Assembly: GCA_934631055.1 (NCBI GenBank)
Contig: CAKTXP010000165.1
Coordinates: 1 to 5,451, forward strand
Source: an uncultured Clostridia bacterium
Lineage (GTDB): Bacteria > Bacillota > Clostridia > Christensenellales > Aristaeellaceae
Direction: 5' to 3'
Length of the DNA: 5,451 nt
In this document: positions 1 through 5,395 of the stretch, piece after piece
Numbering within the stretch: the stretch's first letter is position 1
Layout of the letters: every line of letters starts with the position of its first letter
The notes under the pieces: model-generated
Databases searched by the model: none
Told to the model about the DNA's origin: nothing
The model's input: the letters and a program-made list of their open reading frames with translations, nothing else
Position numbers and translations under genes: made by a program

Positions 1-1
1 G

Positions 2-1240
2 ATGCTTGCGTTGACTGCCTGCGTGCTTGTGGCGACCGCCGCGTTCCTCTTTCTGATCGCGGGAAACGGCGTGTATGAGCGGGCGCGCGCCGCCTTCGGC
101 ATGCTTGCCGAAACGCAGGAGCCGCCGCCTGTGCCTTCGCTTGAACCGACGATGGAGCTGACCCGCGTGCCGACGCTGACGGCAACACCGACTGCCGAGC
201 CGACGCCTACCCCTTCGCCGGGGCTTAAAACGTTCACGCTCGCGGCGGCGGGAACAGTCTATGCGCCGAAGGCTATCCGCGAAAGCGCGCAGGAGAACGG
301 CGATCACTACGATTTTGCGTCCATATTCGATGGACTGGGCGATACGCTCAGCGCGGCGGATCTGGCGATCGTCACGCTGGAAACGACGACGGCGGGGCGC
401 GAAAAAGGCTATGGAAATTACAATACGTCGCCTCAGCTCCTTGATGCGCTTCGCTTATGCGGCGTCGATCTGGTCGCGCTGGCGACGGAACGCGCGCTGG
501 ATAAGGGTTATGACGGGCTGGATCTGACCCTCAGCGAGCTGACCAGCCGCGCGCTGGCTTATGCGGGCGTCTATCCGGACAGCGGAGGCGGAAACGCAAC
601 GATGATGAATATCGACGGGGTGCAGGTCGCCGTGCTGTCCTATTCCTATGGCTTGAGCGACGAGGGCAGGGAACAGACGAAGAACGATTCCCGCGGCGTG
701 CTTGCGCTGATGGATGTTCAGAAAATGACGCAGGATATCACGCGCGCACGTGTAGACGGCGCGAATATCGTTGTCGTTTTGCCACATTGGGGGACGAAGA
801 ACCGCGCGGAAACGCCAGAAAGCGTGCGCGCGCTGGCGCAGACGCTGGCGCAGGCGGGCGCGGACGTCATCCTCGGTGCGCATCCGAACGTCGTACAGGG
901 CGTCGAGAGGCTCCATACCGTCCGTTCGGATGGACTGACGTATGAAACGGTCGTCTGTTATTCACTGGGCTGCCTGCTGACCGATGCGCGCAACAGCGAG
1001 AATACGGCAGGCATGGCGGTGAATCTGACGCTTGTTTATGATTCAAGCACCCGACGCGCATATCCGGGCGAGATGCGCATTACGCCATTGTATATCGCTA
1101 GACAGCGCAAAGACAGCGGAAATGTCTATCGCGTGGTCGATGCGGAGGATGAGCAGGCGCTTTCCGCGCTGTCGATTGCCGAACAGCAGTCTGCAGTGCA
1201 GGCGGCTCTGCGGGTCAGACAGATCACACAAGGAGAATGA
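2..1240 (+). CDS. CapA-family (PGA_cap) membrane-anchored protein with degenerate metal site; 5' end probably outside the window
   Basis: The protein resembles the CapA/PgsA family (PGA_cap domain, metallophosphatase-like fold), whose founders take part in poly-gamma-glutamate capsule synthesis. Residues 2-20 form a hydrophobic segment (signal anchor), 38-75 a Pro/Thr/Glu-rich linker, and about 77-365 the CapA domain, which would lie outside the membrane. Recognisable blocks are TLET (125-128), the GVDLVALATERALDKG strand-loop (154-169), LPHWG (260-264), AGADVILGAHPNVVQG (285-300) and YSLGCLL (320-326). Compared with the usual family motifs, the first GD is replaced (AAAGT, 81-85), ANNH became ATER, GHHPH became GAHPN and GNF became GCL. 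Most expected metal ligands are therefore missing, and I infer a non-catalytic or altered protein. The ATG at base 2 has no visible ribosome site and the protein lacks a basic N-terminus, so the true start may lie upstream. The gene ends 2 nt before the peptidase start. The family call is firm; the role is unknown. Confidence 0.85.
   Translation: MLALTACVLVATAAFLFLIAGNGVYERARAAFGMLAETQEPPPVPSLEPTMELTRVPTLTATPTAEPTPTPSPGLKTFTLAAAGTVYAPKAIRESAQENGDHYDFASIFDGLGDTLSAADLAIVTLETTTAGREKGYGNYNTSPQLLDALRLCGVDLVALATERALDKGYDGLDLTLSELTSRALAYAGVYPDSGGGNATMMNIDGVQVAVLSYSYGLSDEGREQTKNDSRGVLALMDVQKMTQDITRARVDGANIVVVLPHWGTKNRAETPESVRALAQTLAQAGADVILGAHPNVVQGVERLHTVRSDGLTYETVVCYSLGCLLTDARNSENTAGMAVNLTLVYDSSTRRAYPGEMRITPLYIARQRKDSGNVYRVVDAEDEQALSALSIAEQQSAVQAALRVRQITQGE
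1229..1235 (+). promoter_or_regulatory. Ribosome binding site that decides the P1 peptidase start
   Basis: CAAGGAG lies inside the last codons of the CapA-like gene. It is only 1 nt from the ATG at 1237 but 7 nt from the ATG at 1243. The second ATG has normal spacing and is preferred, giving stop-to-start coupling across 2 nt instead of an ATGA overlap. Confidence 0.75.
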
Positions 1241-1242
1241 CA

Positions 1243-2286
1243 ATGAACAGAAAGCATATCGCCGACTATGGCATCCAAATCGGCTGCATGAAAAAGGGCA
1301 GGCTCAATAAAATCACCGACGTGCCGGGCGTGCGCGTGGGGCATGCGACCATCTGCGACGAGCGCCATCATACCGGCGTGACGGTCATCATGCCCTGCGA
1401 GGACAATATGTTCGCGCGAAAGCTGACGGCGGCGAGTTTTGTACTTAACGGCTTTGGCAAAACGCAGGGACTGGTTCAGGTAGACGAGCTGGGAACGTTG
1501 GAAACGCCCATCGCGCTGACGAATACGCTCAATGTGGGTCTGGTTCACGATGCGCTGGTCAGCGTGATGGCGGAGCGATGCAAGAAGGATCATGTGGAGA
1601 TGCACTCCATCAATCCGGTCGTCGGCGAATGCAACGACGCTCAGCTCAATGCCATCCTTGACAGACCGATTCAGGAGGAACATGTGCGCGCGGCAATCGA
1701 AAGCGCATGCGAGGATTTTGACGAGGGCGACGTGGGCGCAGGCGCGGGAACCGTCTGCCATGGTTTGAAGGGCGGCATCGGCTCGGCGTCGCGCGTCGTT
1801 GAGATCGCGGGCAAGCCCTATACGCTGGGCGTGCTGGTACAGAGCAATCACGGCTGTCTGGAAGAACTGACGGTCAACGGACGGCGGCTGGGCGAGGAAA
1901 TCATTGCCAAGCGAAACGCCGCGCCGACGCCTGAACCGAATGACCGAGGCTCTATTATGATGGTCGTCGCGACAGACCTGCCGGTATCGGACAGACAGCT
2001 CCGGCGCATCATCAAGCGTTGCAGCGTCGGCTTGGCGCGCTGCGGCTCGTATTTCGGGCATGGAAGCGGCGATGTGATGATCGGCTTCACGACGGCGAAC
2101 CGAATGCCCGCAGGCGGCATGCACAGGGTTCTTACGCAGCAGGTTTTGACGGAACACACGCTTGAATTGGCGTTCCGCGCGATTGCTGAAGCGACGCAGG
2201 AAGCGGTACTCAATTCGCTCTGCTGTGCAGACGACGTAAAAGCCGCGAACGGCAGGGTGTTTGAGGGAATAGGAAAATATCTTTAA
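1243..2286 (+). CDS. P1/DmpA-family (peptidase S58) self-cleaving aminopeptidase
   Basis: This belongs to the N-terminal-nucleophile P1 family (DmpA of Ochrobactrum, L-aminopeptidase/D-esterase; BapA beta-peptidyl aminopeptidases). Members cleave themselves before a Ser, which becomes the nucleophile, and release N-terminal residues from small peptides, amides or esters. Visible landmarks are ITDVPGVRVGH near the N-terminus, GAGAGTVCHGLKGGIGSASR (about 167-186), QSNHG with Asn202, RGSIMMVVATDLP with the predicted cleavage between Gly236 and Ser237, and GSGDV with Ser275 and Asp277. In DmpA the corresponding residues, as I recall them, are Ser250, Ser288 and Glu290; the +38 and +40 offsets are identical here, with Asp in place of Glu. 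Cleavage would give chains of about 236 and 111 residues, close to DmpA. No signal peptide is seen, so it is probably cytoplasmic. The start at 1243 is chosen from the ribosome site. The gene is coupled to the upstream CapA-like gene and followed by a terminator. The substrate cannot be read from the sequence; acyltransfer or cyclisation, known in some homologues, is an alternative. Confidence 0.93.
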   Translation: MNRKHIADYGIQIGCMKKGRLNKITDVPGVRVGHATICDERHHTGVTVIMPCEDNMFARKLTAASFVLNGFGKTQGLVQVDELGTLETPIALTNTLNVGLVHDALVSVMAERCKKDHVEMHSINPVVGECNDAQLNAILDRPIQEEHVRAAIESACEDFDEGDVGAGAGTVCHGLKGGIGSASRVVEIAGKPYTLGVLVQSNHGCLEELTVNGRRLGEEIIAKRNAAPTPEPNDRGSIMMVVATDLPVSDRQLRRIIKRCSVGLARCGSYFGHGSGDVMIGFTTANRMPAGGMHRVLTQQVLTEHTLELAFRAIAEATQEAVLNSLCCADDVKAANGRVFEGIGKYL

Positions 2287-2327
2287 CCAGGAGTTACAAA
2301 GAGAGAGTCGGGAACGATAGAATTTCG

Positions 2328-2367
2328 GCGGGAGTGCGTTTGAACGATGCACTCCCGCTTTTACTTT
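2328..2367 (+). terminator. Intrinsic terminator of the CapA-like/P1 peptidase operon
   Basis: A perfect 10-bp GC-rich stem, GCGGGAGTGC (2328-2337) with GCACTCCCGC (2349-2358), closes an 11-nt loop and is followed at once by TTTTACTTT. It begins 41 nt after the peptidase stop. There is no T-run on the opposite strand, so it acts on + strand transcripts. Confidence 0.9.
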
Positions 2368-2406
2368 GAGCAGGAAGCATGGCTGCCGAGCTGTGGGTAT
2401 GCTTAC

Positions 2407-2433
2407 TTTATTCAAACTGCCGCGAAGCGAAGA
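2407..2433 (+). repeat. Dispersed 27-bp repeat, copy 1
   Basis: This stretch matches 5330-5356 at 26 of 27 positions, in the same orientation; the single difference is T2418 versus C5341. It begins TTTATTCAAAC and ends GCCGCGAAGCGAAGA. It contains CGCGAAGCG (2421-2429), a 3-bp stem around GAA. The core GCGAAGC is a known, unusually stable DNA mini-hairpin. The repeat sits in the noncoding gap between the two convergent operons. Confidence 0.85.
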
Positions 2434-2441
2434 TGGGGCAT

Positions 2442-2480
2442 GGGGACTGATCCCTAGACAGGGCTTGGGGCGGCAGCCCC
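2442..2480 (+). repeat. REP-like hairpin cluster following repeat copy 1
   Basis: Short inverted repeats follow the 27-bp repeat: GGGA (2443-2446) with TCCC (2451-2454), CCCT (2452-2455) with AGGG, which competes with the first, and GGGGC (2467-2471) with GCCCC (2476-2480) around GGCA. The GGGA/TCCC hairpin has a counterpart after copy 2. I read the cluster as part of a REP/MITE-like intergenic element; no coding potential is seen. Confidence 0.5.
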
Positions 2481-2490
2481 GAACGTTTCC

Positions 2491-2543
2491 TTAAAACAAG
2501 AAAGGACGCATCCTTCCCTTATCGAGAGAAAGATGAGTCCTTT
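2491..2543 (-). terminator. Terminator of the ParB-BMP/metallophosphoesterase operon, possibly bidirectional
   Basis: AAAGGACGCAT (2501-2511) pairs with ATGAGTCCTTT (2533-2543) with one mismatch, and further partial pairing lies inside. Reading the - strand, the stem is followed by a T-rich tract (CTTGTTTTAA at 2500-2491), as expected of an intrinsic terminator about 80 nt past the phosphoesterase stop. Reading the + strand, the right arm runs into TTTTTGATTT, so it may also stop read-through from the + operon. Confidence 0.75.
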
Positions 2544-2561
2544 TTGATTTGAAGCGGGCAT

Positions 2562-2608
2562 GGCAGACGGCGAATGGGTGGTCTGCCTTGAGATTCAGCT
2601 GAGCTGAA
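2562..2608. other. Two small hairpins in the 3' noncoding region of the - operon
   Basis: GGCAGAC (2562-2568) pairs with GTCTGCC (2581-2587) over a 12-nt loop. TTCAGC (2594-2599) pairs with GCTGAA (2603-2608) over a 3-nt loop, only 12 nt beyond the phosphoesterase stop codon. Neither is followed by a T-run, so they are more likely mRNA 3'-end structures than terminators. Together with the terminators and repeat, they account for most of the 334-base gene-free stretch 2287-2620, where I see no further gene. Confidence 0.5.
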
Positions 2609-2620
2609 GGAAAGAGAAAC

Positions 2621-3253
2621 TCAGGGCTGGGACGGCTCAGGCGTGGACAGCGTTCCTTTTTCGGGAATATCCAGAAAATAATAACCGTAAACGTTGATGA
2701 CCGTCGTATCCCCGTGATGGTGGATGCGCTTGAAATCATAGTGATAATTCTGATGAACGTGTCCGTGGCACATGTACTGCGGATGATATTTGTCCATCAC
2801 GTCAAGGAACGTCGCAAAGCCCGTGTGCGCGCGGTCTTTGTCGTCGCCCAGATTGAACGCGGGGGAATGAGTCAGCAGGATGTCGATGCCGCCGCTTCGC
2901 CAGAGCTTGAAGCGCAGGCGGTTGACCCGCATGCGCATCTGCCACTCGGTATACTGGTTGATGCCGTTATTGTAGCGCATGGAGCCGCCCAGTCCAAGGA
3001 TACGAATGCCTTTGTAGGTATAGACGGTATCCTCAATACAGGTGCAGCCTTCCGGCGGCTCGGAAGCGTAGCGGTCGTCGTGATTGCCGTGGATATACAG
3101 AATCGGCGCAGGCGTAAAGCAGGTGAGAAAAGAGAGGTAAGAAGCGGGCAGATCGCCGCAGGACAGCACCAGCTCGACACCTTCCAGCTTGCGCTTGTCC
3201 AGATGATCCCAGAGAATCGGCTCCGCTTTGTCGGCGATGAGCAGGATCTTCAT
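2621..3253 (-). CDS. Calcineurin-like metallophosphoesterase
   Basis: This is a 210-residue single-domain phosphoesterase, probably cytoplasmic and di-metal dependent; the substrate is unknown (phosphomonoester, phosphodiester or nucleotide). Family motifs in order are KILLIAD with Asp8, SCGDL with Asp34, HGNHDDR with Asn57, His58 and Asp59, LTHSP with His129, and CHGHVH with His165 and His167. The first motif is normally D-x-H; here it is D-K-A, so one metal-1 ligand is absent. I recall a Clostridial subfamily with the same general layout that also lacks this His, so this may be a family trait rather than decay. The start is placed at ATG 3253 because AGGAAAGGGTGA ends 5 nt upstream and MKILLIAD is a typical N-terminus. 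A GTG at 3262 would add three residues. The gene follows the ParB-BMP gene by 5 nt and is probably co-transcribed and coupled with it, suggesting linked function. Confidence 0.9.
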   Translation of the reverse strand: MKILLIADKAEPILWDHLDKRKLEGVELVLSCGDLPASYLSFLTCFTPAPILYIHGNHDDRYASEPPEGCTCIEDTVYTYKGIRILGLGGSMRYNNGINQYTEWQMRMRVNRLRFKLWRSGGIDILLTHSPAFNLGDDKDRAHTGFATFLDVMDKYHPQYMCHGHVHQNYHYDFKRIHHHGDTTVINVYGYYFLDIPEKGTLSTPEPSQP

Positions 3254-3258
3254 TGGAA

Positions 3259-3270
3259 TCACCCTTTCCT
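3259..3270 (-). promoter_or_regulatory. Ribosome binding site of the metallophosphoesterase, overlapping the upstream stop
   Basis: On the - strand AGGAAAGGGTGA contains the TGA stop of the ParB-BMP gene and ends 5 nt before ATG 3253. It resembles the anti-16S complement AAAGGAGGTGA with two bases missing. Terminating ribosomes would sit directly on this site, which fits translational coupling. Confidence 0.65.
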
Positions 3271-5187
3271 GACGTTCTGGGATTCGGTGGCGGCGCGGAT
3301 GCCCTGAAGGGAGACCAGTCCATTGGCGACGTCGTTCAGCTCGCTGAGCGAGGGAATGCGCCCAACGACGTTGGAAGCGAGGTAATCCATGCCGACGATC
3401 TCCTGCGGGGTCAGCGCGACGTCGGCTTCGACGCGGACGTCGCCGTTTTGATCGGCGATAGGACCGACGAACGGCAGGAATGCGCCGGAACGGATGCGCT
3501 CATGGAGCAGATCGACGAGTCTCTGCGTCCGAGCAGGCAGACGCTGGGAGCAGATAAGGTCGATGGCGTCGGTGGACATGCCCATATAATACGCCATGGC
3601 GCGGTCGGCGTTATGCTCGCCTTCGTCGCTCCACGCGCCGGTCAGGATGCTGCGGACGATGCCCTGATAAAGTTTGCCCCAGCCCCAGACCGGCATGGCG
3701 AGGTTGGAGATGACGCCGTCCTGCTCGTGATACAGACCGAACGCGCGGGATTCCAGATGCGGCGCGCTGATGTCGCGGCTGGAGATGATATGTACGCCGC
3801 GCGCGGCAAGGGCGGCTTCCGGGTTATGACCGGGGATGGTGGACCATTCCAATTGAATCTTCGCGCGGGGGTTGACGAGCTGAGCGCCGAGCGCAAAGGC
3901 GTTGATGGATGCCGGCGTACCATAGATGGGGTAATCGGCGATATAGCCCACGCTGTCGCTTTCGGACAGGGAAGCGGCAATCGCGCCGAGAATGAACTTG
4001 GCTTCGTAGATGCGCAGATAGTAGCTGCGGACGTTGTGGTAGCTGGCAAGCACGGAGCAGTTCAGAATCTTGGCGTTCGGGTGTGCGGCGCATTGGCGGA
4101 TGCAGGCGTCCAGAAATACGGGAGACGCGGCGAAGATGACGTCGTATCCGTCGGCGATGAACTGCTCGATGACCGATTCGGCGTCCGCCTGAGAGACGTT
4201 TTCGCTGCAGACCGTTTCCACGCGCGAACCGAACGTATCCTCAAGCGCTTTCCGCCCCAGCTCATGCCAGTACGACCAGCCGGAATCCTGCGGCGAACGG
4301 TTGTACAGGAACGCACAGCGGACCTTCTGCGGCGGTCTGCGCCAGACGGACTGCAAAAGCCCCTGCTGTTTTTCGGTCGGATGGGAGAGCAGGACGGCGG
4401 GCTTGTTTGCGCCCGCGACGATGAACTCCGACCAGATGCTTGCGATCTCCTGCTTGAATTCGTTTGGACTCTTGTCCACGCTGTCGTTATAGCCAAAGAC
4501 CTCCAAATAGGTCAGCAGCGCGTCGCAGACGGGCATGGGCGGCTGAGAACCCGCCTGCGCGGTATACGCCTGCTGGAAGCGGTAGAAGCAGGATTGGAAA
4601 TCGAACAGGTCTTCCGGCGTCCACTTTTCGCCCTGTGTTTTGCCCATAAGCTCATACAGGCGGGCAAAGCGCCCTTCATGGGAGAAATAGATGAAGTTGA
4701 TCTTCGTATCGGCGTAGAAGCTCAGAAACTCCTGATAGATGCGGTAGCGTTCGCTGTCCTCCGGTTCGGGGAGGACGCGGGTGACGTTTGCCTCGATATT
4801 GACCGCGTCGAGCCTGCGCATGACGCTCACGCGCTTATTGCCCTCGACGATATAGAACTGGTCGTAGTATTCCAGCGCAACGATGGGCTGGCGCAGACCA
4901 TCCTCAATGATGCCGTCGTAGAGGATGCTCCATTTGGTCGCAAACTCGGAATCCGGTTCGAGCAGCGGCAGGAAACTGCGGGAGAACGCGGTCGTGCGTC
5001 CTTTTGTCGCCGTGCCTGCGATCTGATCCAGCGCAATCTGCACCAGACCGAGCGAAACCTGCGTAAGCTGGTTCAGCTTTGGCACGAGTTCGGCAAGAAC
5101 CGGCAGGTAGGGGTCTTTTCCGCGCGATTCCAGCGCGTGCAATTCCTTTACGCCCTCTTTTCGGGCGGAGATGTAATCCTCAAGCAT
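3259..5187 (-). CDS. ParB/sulfiredoxin-like domain fused to a BMP/Med-type ligand-binding domain
   Basis: This is a 642-residue protein with no signal peptide or membrane segment, so it is probably cytoplasmic. About residues 95-140 resemble a ParB/Srx fold: LRQPIVALEYYDQFYIVEGNKRVSVMRRL (given here as LRQPIVALEYY plus FYIVEGNKR), where GNKR (116-119) matches the G-x-x-R nucleotide-binding box. Residues 140-285 are a helical linker region with no family I recognise. Residues 288-580 follow the BMP/PnrA/Med family: DSGWSYWHELGRKALE (301-316), ADGYDVIFAASP, YEAKFILGAIAASL (394-407), SVGYIADYPIYGTPASINAF (412-431), GAQLVNP, and GKLYQGIVRSILTGAW (504-519). BMP proteins normally bind purine nucleosides outside the cell for ABC importers; Bacillus Med is a regulatory relative. 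Here no transporter genes adjoin. I infer an intracellular ligand sensor or regulator rather than a transport protein. Only the upstream ATG at 5187 has a good ribosome site. The gene is followed by the phosphoesterase 5 nt later. Confidence 0.85.
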   Translation of the reverse strand: MLEDYISARKEGVKELHALESRGKDPYLPVLAELVPKLNQLTQVSLGLVQIALDQIAGTATKGRTTAFSRSFLPLLEPDSEFATKWSILYDGIIEDGLRQPIVALEYYDQFYIVEGNKRVSVMRRLDAVNIEANVTRVLPEPEDSERYRIYQEFLSFYADTKINFIYFSHEGRFARLYELMGKTQGEKWTPEDLFDFQSCFYRFQQAYTAQAGSQPPMPVCDALLTYLEVFGYNDSVDKSPNEFKQEIASIWSEFIVAGANKPAVLLSHPTEKQQGLLQSVWRRPPQKVRCAFLYNRSPQDSGWSYWHELGRKALEDTFGSRVETVCSENVSQADAESVIEQFIADGYDVIFAASPVFLDACIRQCAAHPNAKILNCSVLASYHNVRSYYLRIYEAKFILGAIAASLSESDSVGYIADYPIYGTPASINAFALGAQLVNPRAKIQLEWSTIPGHNPEAALAARGVHIISSRDISAPHLESRAFGLYHEQDGVISNLAMPVWGWGKLYQGIVRSILTGAWSDEGEHNADRAMAYYMGMSTDAIDLICSQRLPARTQRLVDLLHERIRSGAFLPFVGPIADQNGDVRVEADVALTPQEIVGMDYLASNVVGRIPSLSELNDVANGLVSLQGIRAATESQNVRKG

Positions 5188-5195
5188 GAGCGCAT

Positions 5196-5201
5196 TCCTT
5201 T
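5196..5201 (-). promoter_or_regulatory. Ribosome binding site of the ParB-BMP gene
   Basis: AAAGGA on the - strand lies 8 nt upstream of ATG 5187. An ATG nearer the site (5195-5193) is out of frame, too close for initiation, and gives no useful reading frame. Confidence 0.7.
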
Positions 5202-5208
5202 CTGGGGG

Positions 5209-5248
5209 ACGTTGGGGAACGTTGAGGGACGTTGGGAAACGTTGAGGG
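5209..5248. repeat. Four tandem 10-bp units upstream of the ParB-BMP gene
   Basis: The units are ACGTTGGGGA, ACGTTGAGGG, ACGTTGGGAA and ACGTTGAGGG. ACGTTG is invariant, and units 2 and 4 are identical, giving a 20-bp higher-order period. AACGTT palindromes occur at 5218-5223 and 5238-5243. The block begins 22 bp upstream of the start codon, just before the ribosome site in transcript order. The function is unknown: a protein-binding array, leader RNA repeat or mobile-element end are all possible. Confidence 0.75.
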
Positions 5249-5319
5249 TTCCACCCTCAAACTCCCGCAAGGGAACTAAGTTCCCTTGACCTTCTACTAC
5301 GCTGTCGCTTTGCGACAGC
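5242..5319. repeat. Three successive perfect hairpins with 3-nt loops
   Basis: TTGAGGGT/ACCCTCAA (5242-5249, 5253-5260; loop TCC), CAAGGGAAC/GTTCCCTTG (5268-5276, 5280-5288; loop TAA) and GCTGTCGC/GCGACAGC (5301-5308, 5312-5319; loop TTT) follow one another at 7- and 12-nt gaps. None is followed by a convincing T-run on either strand. They lie in the probable 5' leader or promoter region of the ParB-BMP gene. I see no gene anywhere in 5188-5451. Confidence 0.8.
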
Positions 5320-5329
5320 TGATGATATG

Positions 5330-5356
5330 TTTATTCAAACCGCCGCGAAGCGAAGA
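5330..5356 (+). repeat. Dispersed 27-bp repeat, copy 2
   Basis: Same orientation and 26/27 identical to 2407-2433. It again contains the CGCGAAGCG mini-hairpin (5344-5352) and is followed after 6 nt by a hairpin whose core is GGGA/TCCC, as in copy 1. Confidence 0.85.
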
Positions 5357-5362
5357 AAGGGT

Positions 5363-5383
5363 GCAGGGAACAAGGTTCCCTGC
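5363..5383. repeat. Perfect 9-bp hairpin following repeat copy 2
   Basis: GCAGGGAAC (5363-5371) pairs with GTTCCCTGC (5375-5383) around a 3-nt AAG loop. Its GGGAAC/GTTCCC core is shared with the hairpin at 5268-5288, so arms of the two could also pair with each other and form alternative structures. Confidence 0.75.
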
Positions 5384-5395
5384 CGGGGAATCGGA

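Noticed and set aside
1237..1239. ATG overlapping the CapA-like stop (ATGA) as the peptidase start
   Set aside because: It leaves only 1 nt after AGGAG; the in-frame ATG at 1243 has normal 7-nt spacing.
1126..2415. 429-codon open frame on the - strand opposite the P1 peptidase
   Set aside because: It is antisense to an unmistakable S58 peptidase, has no recognisable domains, and runs across the + operon terminator.
3260..3262. GTG start for the metallophosphoesterase
   Set aside because: It would lie inside the ribosome site and add only Met-Ile-Pro before MKILLIAD; ATG 3253 is better placed, though GTG use cannot be excluded.
2714..3307. 197-codon + strand frame opposite the metallophosphoesterase
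   Set aside because: It is a shadow of the phosphoesterase, whose motifs on the - strand are clear.
5209..5248. CRISPR array
   Set aside because: The units are 10 bp and directly abutting, with no spacers, and no cas gene is present.
3253..5289. 678-codon open frame on the + strand opposite the ParB-BMP gene
   Set aside because: Its translation is rich in Asp, Arg, Val and Ala without family motifs and it lies antisense to a gene with clear BMP blocks and a ribosome site. It is a codon-bias shadow of the GC-rich - strand gene.
5322..5355. Possible - strand promoter: TATCAT (5327-5322) as a -10 box
   Set aside because: No -35 box better than about 3 of 6 matches is found at 16-18 bp, so the promoter of the ParB-BMP operon is left unassigned.
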